The notes under the pieces: model-generated
The model's input: the letters and a program-made list of their open reading frames with translations, nothing else
Told to the model about the DNA's origin: nothing
Database searches by the model: none
Assembly: GCF_008629695.1 (NCBI RefSeq)
Contig: NZ_VWSH01000003.1
Coordinates: forward strand, 681,688-745,687
Source of the DNA: Taibaiella lutea
GTDB taxonomy: Bacteria > Bacteroidota > Bacteroidia > Chitinophagales > Chitinophagaceae
DNA length: 64,000 nt
Reading direction: 5' to 3'
Made by a program: the position numbers and the translations under genes
In this document: positions 53,301 to 63,200 of the stretch, in pieces
Numbering within the stretch: the stretch's first letter is position 1
How the letters are laid out: each line of letters starts with the position of its first letter

Positions 53301-54236
53301 CAAGTAATAAAAGACCAGAATACCGGTGCTTTAAATGTGTCAAGAGAAGCGCAGTTCTATTTTGTTCCTGCACCGGCCGGCGTTAATATCGGCACCTTCT
53401 TTTATCCGCAGGGAATGAGCATAAGCGGGAATATTAAATTTCTGTTTATAGACATTGATGTCGATATTGATATTGCGCTGAACAAGGGTATATTGGTGGA
53501 TGCTGAAATGGAACCTATTACCTTTATCAGTACTAATTTATTCAGCATTACTGCCCAAAATGGTTCCGGCGGGCCGCAATTATCTTTATGCACCTATAGT
53601 CAACCAAACGCACCTCAGGGTTTTCAGGATCCGCATTTCTTCATAAGCGGGAAAGTTACTGTTCTGGGTGCGGGCAATAGTGTATTTGTCAATATTAATT
53701 CAAGTGGGGCTCAGTTCCTATTGTCGGGTTCAACACTTGGCGGATTTTTCAGCGGAACACTTACGGGAACATTCAACGAGAACGATTTACAGGTGGGCGG
53801 CCAAATAAACATTGGAATTGGCTCCATCGATTTAGGACCTTTGGGAACCTGGAACATAGATACAGGTGTAAACGCGGGAGCGAATATATATGCACACTTA
53901 CAAGGCGGAACAGCAGGCGCTGACTTTAGTGCAGGTTTCGAACTTGGCGGCAATCAATATTCTATCGGTACGCTTTCTTTAAATATTAATACCGGTAAAC
54001 TTTCAGATTTGCCTGCGGCAGTTTTTAATGCTGTCAAAGACTTTTTAGTCAATCTCTTCACTGATCCTAAGAAGTGGGCCGAGATGGCAGCAAAAGTATT
54101 GAACTGGGTAGAAGACCAGGTTACATCGGTGCTGGAAAGCGCATTTGGTTTAAGCGAAAGCGATGCAAAAGCTATCCTTTCCGCACTTGGCCTGTTCTGC
54201 CCTATCATTACTGCGGTGAATATCCTTGGCAGTTAA
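50319..54236 (+). CDS. Giant beta-rich protein, 1305 residues
   Basis: No signal peptide, no transmembrane helix; starts MGSSKSPNNAPSVATIRTLLNI. Composed of repeated blocks of beta strands with Val/Thr/Ser and Gly (LGGISGSVQTFADWFPF, FGPLQLGGLAIELGISFEGLPSF, GGFFSGTLTGTFNENDLQVGGQINIGIGS), roughly 100-200 residues each, and a helical C-terminus (WAEMAAKVLNWVEDQVTSVLESAFGLSE .. AILSALGLF). The region near 745-765 has two Cys (RTCTGDAGYLNGC). Likely an elongated modular protein related to the smaller TULIP-like neighbours. I see no enzyme motif. Confidence 0.6.
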   Translation: MGSSKSPNNAPSVATIRTLLNIADDGSIAGGIVSIGATTLQSIDGAGVIPQLITLAYSTNTIVINEAKANPVSEGTNVIINGTGTFNFTPDSVAVTMTLSIVNNNVQALLQYEMIPATPPTTPWKFSDSFPKLPTLMNGTLPDAAVISPLDQLQMSDAQFLLSTYEQTVNDIALSVGVNFSAALTPTGVLGIFENLIGTGQMIISGTVNSPDASQKSTPLGQNEFPWNQTGIVPGINLMADLNVAAFQLGSMTFSADYFRVYSPASTDWQANNSTYNVTVGYTGAFDIPSAQANIGVAVVTPPGTDAAQLVADFTNSPIGDFSKLVDILGINNALSLFPSEVQSGNLGGLGIQNASVSLAYNKSIVVSAVSVSVGMPQIDWKVWPGVFEVISVMAEFDVQNPFDDTNRAIDINVTGTVEVAGTTVTISAVKSNNFTVTASVPDGFNVPLSTLMESYAPGIPPVSDLAIDTLQLAVSPGNFYSFTLAMAQQPQPWVIPLGVTQLEFSDVNLFLLKQSAGDLSGNFSATAQIAGVTLNASYDIPGTVVIRGDFPSVTLSEIVSFLLQQQLQLPDGFDLTFTDSYIILQKSGSDYQLQLGTVIDNIASLAFVLEKGTTGWGVAVGLQIELSQLGNLPGGISGSVQTFADWFPFQTFTLAISTIQDQNFSFPGFQTFNQPSLGTSKITLPAIAQGIQPGFFLYTSTVFTRKNNILGALIDLIKIPEGTQLDGFIAYLTEKKQFQLGISISTFLTPDSDVSKRTCTGDAGYLNGCLTGTLMFVGGGGGDFGVSLMATVKTIIDSNNVEFDLIIAVVENGVFISGSMHVQQPISFGPLQLGGLAIELGISFEGLPSFGFSAELEVDDLFDSSLSVLINSENPSECMIAGALSNLTLDDVVSKLAGTTGDSGLDDILKQISISGTSNGAFQVPAGSEANTLIDSLNNFNGQNISNDFVTYGKLPSFPTSSDGMMIFNNADSGKWYITEQAGAGSNSTITHWQVIKDQNTGALNVSREAQFYFVPAPAGVNIGTFFYPQGMSISGNIKFLFIDIDVDIDIALNKGILVDAEMEPITFISTNLFSITAQNGSGGPQLSLCTYSQPNAPQGFQDPHFFISGKVTVLGAGNSVFVNINSSGAQFLLSGSTLGGFFSGTLTGTFNENDLQVGGQINIGIGSIDLGPLGTWNIDTGVNAGANIYAHLQGGTAGADFSAGFELGGNQYSIGTLSLNINTGKLSDLPAAVFNAVKDFLVNLFTDPKKWAEMAAKVLNWVEDQVTSVLESAFGLSESDAKAILSALGLFCPIITAVNILGS

Positions 54237-54396
54237 TATAAGAGCGGGTGAAGAATGACAAATCCGGGCAATTACCAACAGGCAGGTAACAGCAATGTGA
54301 TTATGAGATATCTTTATGCCCCGGACTTTGAATGGACATGATAACCTTGTAAATGAAACAGCAACAGAACAGAGCCGGGCAAAATTCTTTCGACGT

Positions 54397-55473
54397 ATGA
54401 AAAGGACATTATTTATTTTTTCCGATGACTTTGGCGAATTAGTACTTTTAAGATTACTGATGTATAACCAGCCTGTTAACGCTACCGCTTTAATGCCGGA
54501 GCACATGCTGCCATACATAACATTACCTAATGTTGAGAAATTTGCGTACCGGAATGCGGATGATTTGAAAAGGTACATAGATGATATCATGCCGGAACAG
54601 ATACTGTTTTTCAGTGCCTATATATTGGCTACCAATAATCTGATAAGTACTCCTGAGTTTTATAGCTTGATGGATTACCTTGATGAAAAGAAAATAGAAA
54701 TATCCACCAGCGATCCTTTTATCCGGTATTATGATCAGGTGGATTTTGACCTGCAGGCAAAAGATTTTCTTTCCAATGCCAGAAATGCATTTAAAGAAAT
54801 CGGCGAAAGGCTGGCCGGCTACAGGCACTTATATCCTATACCGGTACAACCAGGTTCAACACCGCATCAGTCATTTTCAAATCATTTCAGGAAAAATACC
54901 CTGAAACAAGCCCATGATAAGAAGCAATGGACTTTTGTTATGGCAATGCATGATTACAGATTGCTGCAGTTTGAAGGACAGTTAATATACCATAAGACCG
55001 TAGTTCCGTTATTTACCTCATTGGCCAATGATTATAACATCAGCGTTAACCTCGTATTACCCGAGGAATTCTACAAAATCCTGAAAAGAGAACTTAAGGA
55101 TGTTTCCGGTATTAACTATATCAATTATTGCAGCATAGATGCCTTTGAAGATTTAATCATTCAATCGGATGTGATGATCTATTGGAACCTGTTTTCCGCT
55201 TCAACCTTGTTGTGCAGGCTTTACAACAAGCCGACCGTTTTTCTCAGCAAGGGGCATATGGAAACGATTTTCCCCGGCTTTCTGAATTACATCAGGCCTT
55301 CCTGGTTCCCTGAAAAAGAGCCCGGGATAATGAAAATAAATGACTCTTTAATCCCCGATATTATTAAGAAAATTGAAGCGGAGGAAGCCGGAACAAACGA
55401 GCCCATGCTATTCCAACCATATTTTGATTTAGACAGCCCGCTGACGGTACTAAACTCGATGTCGTTAAGTTAA
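54397..55473 (+). CDS. GT-B-like protein (DUF6365/glycosyltransferase-like)
   Basis: A 358-residue protein if started at ATG 54397 (MKRTLFIFSDDFGELVLLRL), matching the compact start of its relative at 35331; an ATG at 54316 would add 27 unlikely residues. N-terminal half Rossmann-like, then WTFVMAMHD, ISVNLVLPEEFYK, DLIIQSDVMIYWNLFSAS, KPTVFLSKGHMETIF as second lobe of a GT-B-like fold. Function unknown. Last gene of the plus-strand series, followed by a strong terminator. Confidence 0.6.
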   Translation: MKRTLFIFSDDFGELVLLRLLMYNQPVNATALMPEHMLPYITLPNVEKFAYRNADDLKRYIDDIMPEQILFFSAYILATNNLISTPEFYSLMDYLDEKKIEISTSDPFIRYYDQVDFDLQAKDFLSNARNAFKEIGERLAGYRHLYPIPVQPGSTPHQSFSNHFRKNTLKQAHDKKQWTFVMAMHDYRLLQFEGQLIYHKTVVPLFTSLANDYNISVNLVLPEEFYKILKRELKDVSGINYINYCSIDAFEDLIIQSDVMIYWNLFSASTLLCRLYNKPTVFLSKGHMETIFPGFLNYIRPSWFPEKEPGIMKINDSLIPDIIKKIEAEEAGTNEPMLFQPYFDLDSPLTVLNSMSLS

Positions 55474-55522
55474 GGTGCTTAAATCGAACAAATATAAAGA
55501 CGCGTTCAATCGGCCTGTTCAG

Positions 55523-55553
55523 AACCCCGCAGCTTAATGCTGCGGGGTTTTTA
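55523..55553 (+). terminator. Rho-independent terminator
   Basis: An 11-bp GC-rich stem AACCCCGCAGC/GCTGCGGGGTT with loop TTAAT and a T-run. Marks the end of the 42.6-55.5 kb unit. Confidence 0.92.
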
Positions 55554-56154
55554 TTTGAGCAGTTTGTGTATTCGAAAACAGATATGAGACATTTTGAAAT
55601 GCCCCATGCCTGTACCGAAATAATACCCTTCACTCCTTCTGAACAGATATTGGAAGCAAAAACGTCTGAATATAAGTCCTTCATTTCGGAAACAGCTCCA
55701 GAGTCTGCGTTAAGTCTAAGTTCTTGTAGTTAATACTTTCATGATGATGATTGAGTCTCGATCTATCACCCTTTATCTTCTTCAATGAGGAATATTTATC
55801 CTTTAAATCAGAATAAGGTACAGTAAATAATTATGCTGTTATAAATAATTGAAAATCACAGGGTTTAAATGACGTATCAGAATAATCGGCATAATATCCC
55901 AAACTCCGTAATACATATTTTATCAAAATTTGAAATTTAAAGAGAAAACACTTAATATCAGGAAAGTAGGATATAAAAATATATATGTTTGTGCTTTTGT
56001 TTTCCATTATAGTGGAAAATGCTGAATTTCTGCTTTTTGTGCATAAACAATACTTGCATGTTAAAGTGATTTCTCAATCTGTTAAAAAAAATCATAATTC
56101 ATAAACAATGTCCATATTTGAGCATAAATTATTTAATTACTTAATTAAATTATT
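55554..56154 (+). other. AT-rich gap with one possible 49-codon ORF
   Basis: Mostly AT-rich non-coding sequence. A single small frame, ATG 55584 to TAA 55733, would encode MRHFEMPHACTEIIPFTPSE then a Glu/Lys/Ser stretch ending SALSLSSCS. It lies just past the terminator, with no promoter or coupled neighbour, so it is only a candidate small peptide (conceivably a modified-peptide precursor). Nothing else is visible, except a weak ATTAAT-rich stretch before the next ATG. Confidence 0.3.
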
Positions 56155-57399
56155 ATGCGCAAAACAAAACACGCTTTATTAGCAAACATCTGTAAGGCAA
56201 AATCCGCTTACGTATTTCTTGCCATTCCTGTAATAGCTCTGATGGTGGCAACAGGTTCCTGTAAAAAGAACACGCCGATGGCATCAGCGCCCACAACATC
56301 CGGCGACTCGAAAACAGCATTAATATCAGGCGGAATGACGGAAGAACAGATAGACAGAATGGTAACGCAGTTTTACAGTGATGTTACCGCATTGAAAGAC
56401 GAACCTGCTTCTGCCGACAATGTTTCCCTACAGCAAGCCGTACTTAACACCGAAGCTGTTTATAACAAGTATGTGGTTGTGAAAGATTATTCCGGCGATA
56501 TAGCAACCGATGAAATCAGTTTCCAGATTCCCGCTAAAAATGACGGTTCCGGTTCTGTAAATATGAAGGAAGCAGCCAATACTTTCTGGGCCATCAAAGC
56601 AGCATTACTGACGAAGCAAAGCAACCTGACGGAAAATAATGTGGTGCCTGTTTTAGAGGCTTTTGACCTTGAAGTGATAACTGATGCTGACGGCAATCCT
56701 GCATTGACCGAAGGCAATTATACCCTGAGAGCAGACATAGCTTTTGCGCGTCCTGTTGGCAACAATACTGGCGTTGAACAAGATAACGATATTTTTACGA
56801 GTCCGCCTACGCATTCCTGGAGGGCATGGGGTTCAACAGATGGCACCTGGCCAACAAATGGACAAGCCACTATTGACCATACCAATATGACGGTTATTGT
56901 GAGTTCCATTGACCTGAGCAAGCGTTCTGCACCTACGGCTTTACGGGCATTGGGCATCCATAACTACCGCCAGACATATGGGCAAACCCCCACAGGTTAT
57001 GCTTTTGACATCAGCACCGTAGGCGGGAATAGTAACAGCGGCATTGCATTTCCAGTCATGCCTTCAGTCAATTGTGATTATGTGACCAGAGGTATTAATG
57101 ACTATGCCAATATCCGCTGGTGGGACACAAAAATATATGATGACATTTCTGCAGATCCTTATGTAATTTATAAAGTGTGGCTTACTACTCCTATGATGAA
57201 TTATTATGTCGCGGCCATTAAAGATGCTATCAACCTAAACCTTGCGCCGGGAAAATATTTCTATGACTTTCATATCAAAACGAATACCGCCTCAGGAGGC
57301 CAACAAAGCCCTTATAGCTTTTACTTTCATGTGTATTGTATCTCAAGCAGCAAGCTGATCCGTTATGTTCCTGTGGGACTTCAATTAAACGAGCTATAA
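56155..57399 (+). CDS. Putative lipoprotein, unknown
   Basis: A 414-residue protein. Long charged N-terminal segment, hydrophobic run VFLAIPVIALMVA and TGSC followed by KKN, a weak lipobox in the Bacteroidota style. The mature part begins with a helical region (EEQIDRMVTQFYSDV) and continues beta/mixed (YTLRADIAFARPVG, SWRAWGSTDGTWPT, FYFHVYCISSS). No family recognised. It starts after an AT-rich gap with no clear promoter motif. Confidence 0.62.
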   Translation: MRKTKHALLANICKAKSAYVFLAIPVIALMVATGSCKKNTPMASAPTTSGDSKTALISGGMTEEQIDRMVTQFYSDVTALKDEPASADNVSLQQAVLNTEAVYNKYVVVKDYSGDIATDEISFQIPAKNDGSGSVNMKEAANTFWAIKAALLTKQSNLTENNVVPVLEAFDLEVITDADGNPALTEGNYTLRADIAFARPVGNNTGVEQDNDIFTSPPTHSWRAWGSTDGTWPTNGQATIDHTNMTVIVSSIDLSKRSAPTALRALGIHNYRQTYGQTPTGYAFDISTVGGNSNSGIAFPVMPSVNCDYVTRGINDYANIRWWDTKIYDDISADPYVIYKVWLTTPMMNYYVAAIKDAINLNLAPGKYFYDFHIKTNTASGGQQSPYSFYFHVYCISSSKLIRYVPVGLQLNEL

Positions 57400-57490
57400 C
57401 AATTTTTACAGATAAAAAGACAATAATTACATTCGGATTGTTTGTATGGCTCTACAATCAATCCGATTCCATCTCTTAAAAACACTACTT

Positions 57491-59092
57491 ATGCTTTCAA
57501 AATATTTCAGGCTTGTCCTTTTTTTGATGATGGGAATGTCGTACTCCCACACTTACGCTCAAAGCAATTTGCAGAATTTACTGGATCAGATGCAAGACAA
57601 AGAGCACGGGAGAACTCCTTACTGGATCGAGCACGGTAATTATTATTATTTTGTGTCATGCCAAAAGGCAGGGCCTTATAACAGTGCACTGCATGGCTGG
57701 GCCAGCCAATACTTCCTGAATAAATATGATAAAAATACCCTGCAAAGACTGGATCAAAAATACTTGTATGGCGATACCCTTAACAGTGACAGCATAACCT
57801 TTGGGCCTTACATAGCATTAAAAGACAAGATGTTTTATCTTTTCTATACCTCACAAGCCCAACATGGCAATACGGTTTCGCCTTATTATTATTTCTACCA
57901 GCGAATTGATATAAACTTTAATACGCATGTACCGGAGAAAAGGGTAGAAGACAGCGCAAAGATCGATTTTGTTTTCTCTGACTGTTTAAAGCCAATGGAT
58001 AACGGCAATTTTTTTGTAGGTTATAGACAGATATATAATCCTGCGCTCTTCCCCTGGCGCAACCACCTGATACTGGATTCGATGGGCAATACCATTTCAA
58101 ATGCAAGGGTTAGTGGTACTGCATTAATGCGGGGTTTTACGCCTTTGGGTAACCATACATACCTTGTATCGGGTGATTATGCTGCGGGATCGGGTAGTGC
58201 ACCCGGTAGCTTTGGCTGGTGCCTGGTGAACGACAGCATGCAGACGCTCGATACTTTTAATGACAAATACGGAGCGGTGCAGGATCCTGTTGCCTTATCT
58301 TATTTTTTCAAACCCGGTACTATTGTACTGCCCGGAGGATCGCTTATTTCTGCAAGTGCAACGCGTTTTGCGCCGGGCTCTTTAGGGGATGAAAGCAATT
58401 ATCCGTTGATACGCAAACATACAGCCGCTTCTCGTTACGGTATTGATAAATTTGTGGTTTCCGGCCCTCTTGATAATACAGATACCGCACATGAAAGTAT
58501 CTGGATGCCGGTTTCTGTTGCGTACAATCCATACGATCATACAATATATTATGCTTCAACCACGCATCATATTTTTTTTACCAGCTGTGCCGAGAACAGC
58601 GACAAAGGCTATTTGGAGGTAATAAGCCTTGATACCAATTTAAATATAAAATGGAAGAAATATTTTAAAACAAATAGCATTTGTTCTATTGTTAAAGGTA
58701 TTAATCAGCCTTACGAACGTTCGGGAATAATCCTTACAGGGTATGACTTCCTTTCAGAAGATAACAATTCGATTTATGACTGGACGTATTACATCAATGA
58801 TGCTACGGAATCAGACACTTTACCATTAGCAGTCACAGAGCCGGAGTCAGCAGTAAAAAACAACTTCAAAGTTTATCCCAATCCGGCCAATGACATTATT
58901 CAAATAAGTGTCGAAAACGCTGTTTTAAAATCTGTAACTGTTTATGATATAACAGGGCGAATTTTACTTTCAAAATCATTATCAAAGCAAAAGGAATCAA
59001 TAAATATCGGACGCTTCGGCAAAGGCATATATTTATTGAAATGTGAAGATAGAAACGGGCAGGCTTTTATGAGTAAAGTGATGAAAGAATAA
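57491..59092 (+). CDS. Secreted protein with T9SS type A sorting domain
   Basis: A 533-residue protein started at ATG 57491 (MLSKYFRLVLFLMMGMSYSH), which gives a signal peptide ending near TYAQ; an in-frame ATG at 57446 would place 15 residues ahead of it. The body (about 30-440) looks like a beta-propeller-like sequence (repeated short strands, GNHTYLVSGDYAAGSG, LDSMGNTISNARV). It ends in a sorting domain (FKVYPNPANDIIQISVEN .. YDITGRILLS .. GKGIYLLKCEDR). Exported by type IX secretion to the surface or medium. Convergent with the LodB-like gene, 29 bases apart. Confidence 0.82.
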   Translation: MLSKYFRLVLFLMMGMSYSHTYAQSNLQNLLDQMQDKEHGRTPYWIEHGNYYYFVSCQKAGPYNSALHGWASQYFLNKYDKNTLQRLDQKYLYGDTLNSDSITFGPYIALKDKMFYLFYTSQAQHGNTVSPYYYFYQRIDINFNTHVPEKRVEDSAKIDFVFSDCLKPMDNGNFFVGYRQIYNPALFPWRNHLILDSMGNTISNARVSGTALMRGFTPLGNHTYLVSGDYAAGSGSAPGSFGWCLVNDSMQTLDTFNDKYGAVQDPVALSYFFKPGTIVLPGGSLISASATRFAPGSLGDESNYPLIRKHTAASRYGIDKFVVSGPLDNTDTAHESIWMPVSVAYNPYDHTIYYASTTHHIFFTSCAENSDKGYLEVISLDTNLNIKWKKYFKTNSICSIVKGINQPYERSGIILTGYDFLSEDNNSIYDWTYYINDATESDTLPLAVTEPESAVKNNFKVYPNPANDIIQISVENAVLKSVTVYDITGRILLSKSLSKQKESINIGRFGKGIYLLKCEDRNGQAFMSKVMKE

Positions 59093-59121
59093 TGATGTTA
59101 TGACGATTAACCTTGCTGCTA

Positions 59122-60249
59122 TCAGCTCCTCCGCTTCCAGAATGTTGCATCTTTCCAACGCTGCTCTTGGGTGTAGAAAAGATTTTTGTGCTGTATATAA
59201 CGGTTCCAGATATTATCCATCTGGATTGTATATTCAGCTTGTATCTGTTCTGTTTTTTCAGGATTGTCGAGAGAGGTCTGCTTAAGCAATAGTTCTGCAA
59301 GTTGCAACGCGCCTGCCATAGCATTGAACATACCCTGCGAGGAAAGCGGGTCGAAGCTCATGGCGGCATCGCCCACGGCAGCCCATTGTTTACCGGCCAC
59401 CTGATTCAGCCGTGTTGAATTGGCGGTAACAACACCGCAATAATCAACGTTACCCTCAACTGCATTCATAATTGCAGCCATTTCTTTATTGGCTTTTGCT
59501 GCTTCAGTAAACCAGCCGGCATCTTTTAAAGCAGCCGGATCAAGCAAATCAGGATCGGTGTGCATGGCCATAACTCTTTTATTGTCGGGTAATGGCGCGC
59601 TGTACCACCATCCTGTTTCCGCCGAAGATATAGTACTCATTCTATTCTCTTCGCGGTCAGGCATCGTTGCCCAATGAGCTATCAATTTGTCAGAATGCAT
59701 CCTCGCAATTTTCAACTGCTTTGCAAAAACAGATGACCGCCCGCTGGCATCTACAACGAATTTTGAAACGATATCAAAGGGTTCGTTATCCGTAGTGGTT
59801 GATTGGAGGCTGAGCCGCCAACGCGCATTTTCATAATGGCTTTTATACAATTTTACACCCCAGTAACATTGCACACCGCTTTCCGATGTTTTTTTTCTGA
59901 GGTGCGCTTCAAAGGCATTCCGGTTAAGGTGCCACCCTGGCCCATCGGGATTTCTCAGATTGTCAACTACATGAAGCATTTCGCTTCCCCAATAAGATTT
60001 GGTACCCGGATTGGGTAAGTAAAGGTTATCCGTTGAATTTTGCTGAACAATATCGTCGAGCAAATCGAGTTTTCGCAATATCCGGCGCGCTGCGGGGGCA
60101 AGGCATTCTCCGACCCGCTCAACAGGTTCCGGCAATTTATCTATAAGCACTACCTTATACGTTGCGGAGAGAGCCATAGCCAGCGTACAGCCGGCTATGC
60201 CCCCTCCGACAATCGTAATGTCGGCCTCTGAAAGAAAGTTATGATTCAT
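59122..60249 (-). CDS. LodB-like FAD-dependent monooxygenase
   Basis: A 375-residue flavoprotein: ITIVGGGIAGCTLAMAL (GxGxxG), VGECLAPAARRILRKL, FVVDASGRSSVFA, and WAAVGDAAMSFDPLSSQGMF (GD motif). This is the halogenase/tryptophan-hydroxylase-like group to which LodB belongs. LodB is needed for maturation of LodA, in which Trp is oxidised to form cysteine tryptophylquinone. The start ATG (60249-60247) overlaps the LodA-like stop TAA by one base (TAATG), so the two are translationally coupled. Confidence 0.85.
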   Translation of the reverse strand: MNHNFLSEADITIVGGGIAGCTLAMALSATYKVVLIDKLPEPVERVGECLAPAARRILRKLDLLDDIVQQNSTDNLYLPNPGTKSYWGSEMLHVVDNLRNPDGPGWHLNRNAFEAHLRKKTSESGVQCYWGVKLYKSHYENARWRLSLQSTTTDNEPFDIVSKFVVDASGRSSVFAKQLKIARMHSDKLIAHWATMPDREENRMSTISSAETGWWYSAPLPDNKRVMAMHTDPDLLDPAALKDAGWFTEAAKANKEMAAIMNAVEGNVDYCGVVTANSTRLNQVAGKQWAAVGDAAMSFDPLSSQGMFNAMAGALQLAELLLKQTSLDNPEKTEQIQAEYTIQMDNIWNRYIQHKNLFYTQEQRWKDATFWKRRS

Positions 60250-63200
60250 TAACGCTTGCGCACTATTTCTTCTTTAACAAATGTGTAAGGTACGTACCTG
60301 TGGAAACGACTGCCTTTTTCGCCTTCGCCAAGCTCGGTTTTGGTGTATCCCTGCGGCTTCATGGCAAGTGACTTAATGGCCTTATGTGCTTTGGATTCAA
60401 GCAGTCTCAACAGCCTTTTGATTACCGGAGATTCTTTAAAATCTTCAGACAATTCATGTTCCAGTAAAGAAGTCAGGTTTGCTTTTGCATCGCTCAGCGA
60501 ATCGTATTCGTTCAAAAGATTTTCTTTCGATAGGTCTGTCAGAGCGGTGTTCAGCAAAGCTGTCGCTTTTTTATCTGTAATCTTTTTCCTGGCCATGATA
60601 GCATCCAGTTCTCCGCGGGCTTCGTTCAGCAATGCTGCTTCCTGCTCGGCGCTTGGAATTAAGCCGACTTGCATAGCGGCGGGGAAGGCGCCATTGTGAG
60701 GTGTGCCCGGTCTTAATTGTACCACTGCCAGTTTATCAAAATACTTGATCATGCTGTTGATCTGATTCGTATAGTTTGGAGCCATACCATCAAGCGGTAG
60801 ATCGTTAAGCCATAGGGCACGGTATGCAAAAGCCTGCTTGCGGGTTTGTTCCGAAAGCTCAGGGTTAATGGCTTCTTTATACCTTTCTTCATTCAGGATA
60901 TTGTTAGGTACCCGCGCAGGCCAGAACGTCGGCACATACGGATCATATTCCGATGTATAACCATCCCTGCAGCTTGCTGTATCGGTTTGCCATGGAATAG
61001 CCATCCACCTTGTAACGCCACCCGCCACTTGTCCGCCTAATAAGGGGCCCTTTGCCAATGTAAATACATCACTATTCATCACAGGACCGTAATAGCAGGA
61101 GTCCACAAGCGGCAGCTTCGGAGCGTGCTTTAAACGGAAAGCAGACATATACATACCCGCTGTACGCATCGGCCAGGTCATTTCGCATCCGGGATGGAAT
61201 GCATCTGCCAGACAGAATTCCATTGCAGCTCTCGTAAGCATTTCCGGTTGTGCTGCAACAGGCAATGTATCAATGGTCATCGGAGGCGGGATATAGGGGC
61301 AACCGGTTCTGTCTTTGTAATCTGCATCAAAATCTCCTTTTACCCATTGGTCAAGGAAGGAAAGCTGCAAATCACTCAGGGTTGAATTCTGACGAACGGA
61401 ACCAGTGCTCGGAATGCTGACAGCATCGCCGTATAACCAGGGCCACAATTGCGGCGCTTCAGCACCTGAAACATCATAGCGACGGAAGTTATTGGAAATC
61501 GTCCTGCGCATTTCGAGGTTTGCAGGAGAAGGGTCATTTAGTTTTATTTTCCATTCAGGCGTGGTATAGTCAAACTGACCTCCCCAGCCGAATGCAGATG
61601 CAAATCCGGCATTTACCCATTGCAGGTTAGTAAGGCGTTCGAAAATAGGCAGGATGTCTTTTGTAAAAGAAGGTCGTGCGGGTCTTGCCAGCATACCTGC
61701 TTTAACCGCTACGTCTCTCATCAGATCCCACATGGTACGCACCGATTTTTGCATAGGCGCATAATCGGGAGGCGCGCAGATTACCCAAGCCGGGTCAACT
61801 TTAAGTTTTACGCCGTTGTATTCTACTTCAGCAGTAACAGGCCCGTCTGATATATCATCATACCAGCCTTCATTGTTTGCAAAGGTAATGGCGATATCAC
61901 CGTTTAAGTTTTCGGAAACACCATGACCGCCAAGCATAATCAGGCGGCCTTTGTCATCTGTATGCATTTCTCCCAGATACACTTTTTTGCCCTGGAATTT
62001 TCCGATGAACTTAGGCCCGTCTTCGATGCTTGTACCGCTTATGCTTTGCGCTTTACCGTCAATGATAAGGGAATCGCGATCTTTTACATCGATATTTCTC
62101 AAAAGAGAAGGCGGAGCAGTTGCTGCATCGGGAATATCAAGCGCCATCTGGAATTCATACCAGGATGATTTCTGGTTGGCGAGATGTGAATGCCATATAA
62201 TGTTGGCATTTTCTGCGGTCAGTTCCTTGATGGCTTTACCTGCGGCATTGAATCCGTATATGCGGAATTGTGCAGCCTGACGTTTCAAAGCGCCTGTCTT
62301 GTCTCTGTAAGCATACTCATCAACGCGTGGTTCCGGATCTGTAACTTGTGGCCCGATAAAATATTCTTTTTCGCTGTTCCCTACACGCATTACACCGATA
62401 GGCGGATAAATACCGGCCGTTACGATACAATCGCTGTCTTCATCGCTGTTTATTGTAAAGTGCGGATTGACCCTGTCCGGTTCCTGAGACGGTTGCCCGT
62501 TTGCCTGATGGCGCGTTTGCGCACTGGCTGCGTAAACGGTTTTTCTGGCTTCTGCAATCGAACCTAAGGGTTCATGCGCTGCCAGTGTTCTCCAGATATT
62601 GAAGGCCAGCATGTTTCCAAATTCAGGCTGTCCGATAGCACAAATATCCTGCTGCGGGAAATGGAGTTCTGCAATACATACATAAGGACTTTCTTCAGTG
62701 CTCCAGACAACCTGTGCATCGTCGAGCGGCATCGTTGCAGGATTGGTGCGGGGTTGTATTTCAAAGCGGAATTTTGCTTCTTTGCTACGCAGGCGTTGCT
62801 GAAGGTCAAGCGCAAGATAATCGTTGTCATCAAAGGGTGCGCCGCGATCGGTATCTTCCGGAATAAGACGGTATTTGACAATATTGGTTTCTCCGAGCTT
62901 AAATGGAAGAATGGCCCAATAACCTGCACTTAAGCAGCTTGCCTCAACCTTTGACATGGCGTTTAAGATGCTTGCCAGTTCGGGATGCTTGTCTATATAG
63001 GCATCATAATCGCCATCTACCACGCCGGCTGTTGTGAAAGCACACATCTGCTGTGCGTCGCGTGCAAAGAAGCGGTCGATATTCTGGAAGATAAAATCGG
63101 CATTATTACCTTCGCCGAAAAGCTTGGGTCCTTCAACGCCGAAAAGTTTCAATCCGAGGCCAAGCGTGGAATGTAAATCGGGAGAGGTTGGTCCGGTATC

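Noticed and set aside
54255-54341. 28-codon ORF between the giant gene and the second GT-B-like gene
   Set aside because: It has a plausible position (18 bases after a stop) but is very short and lacks support from composition.
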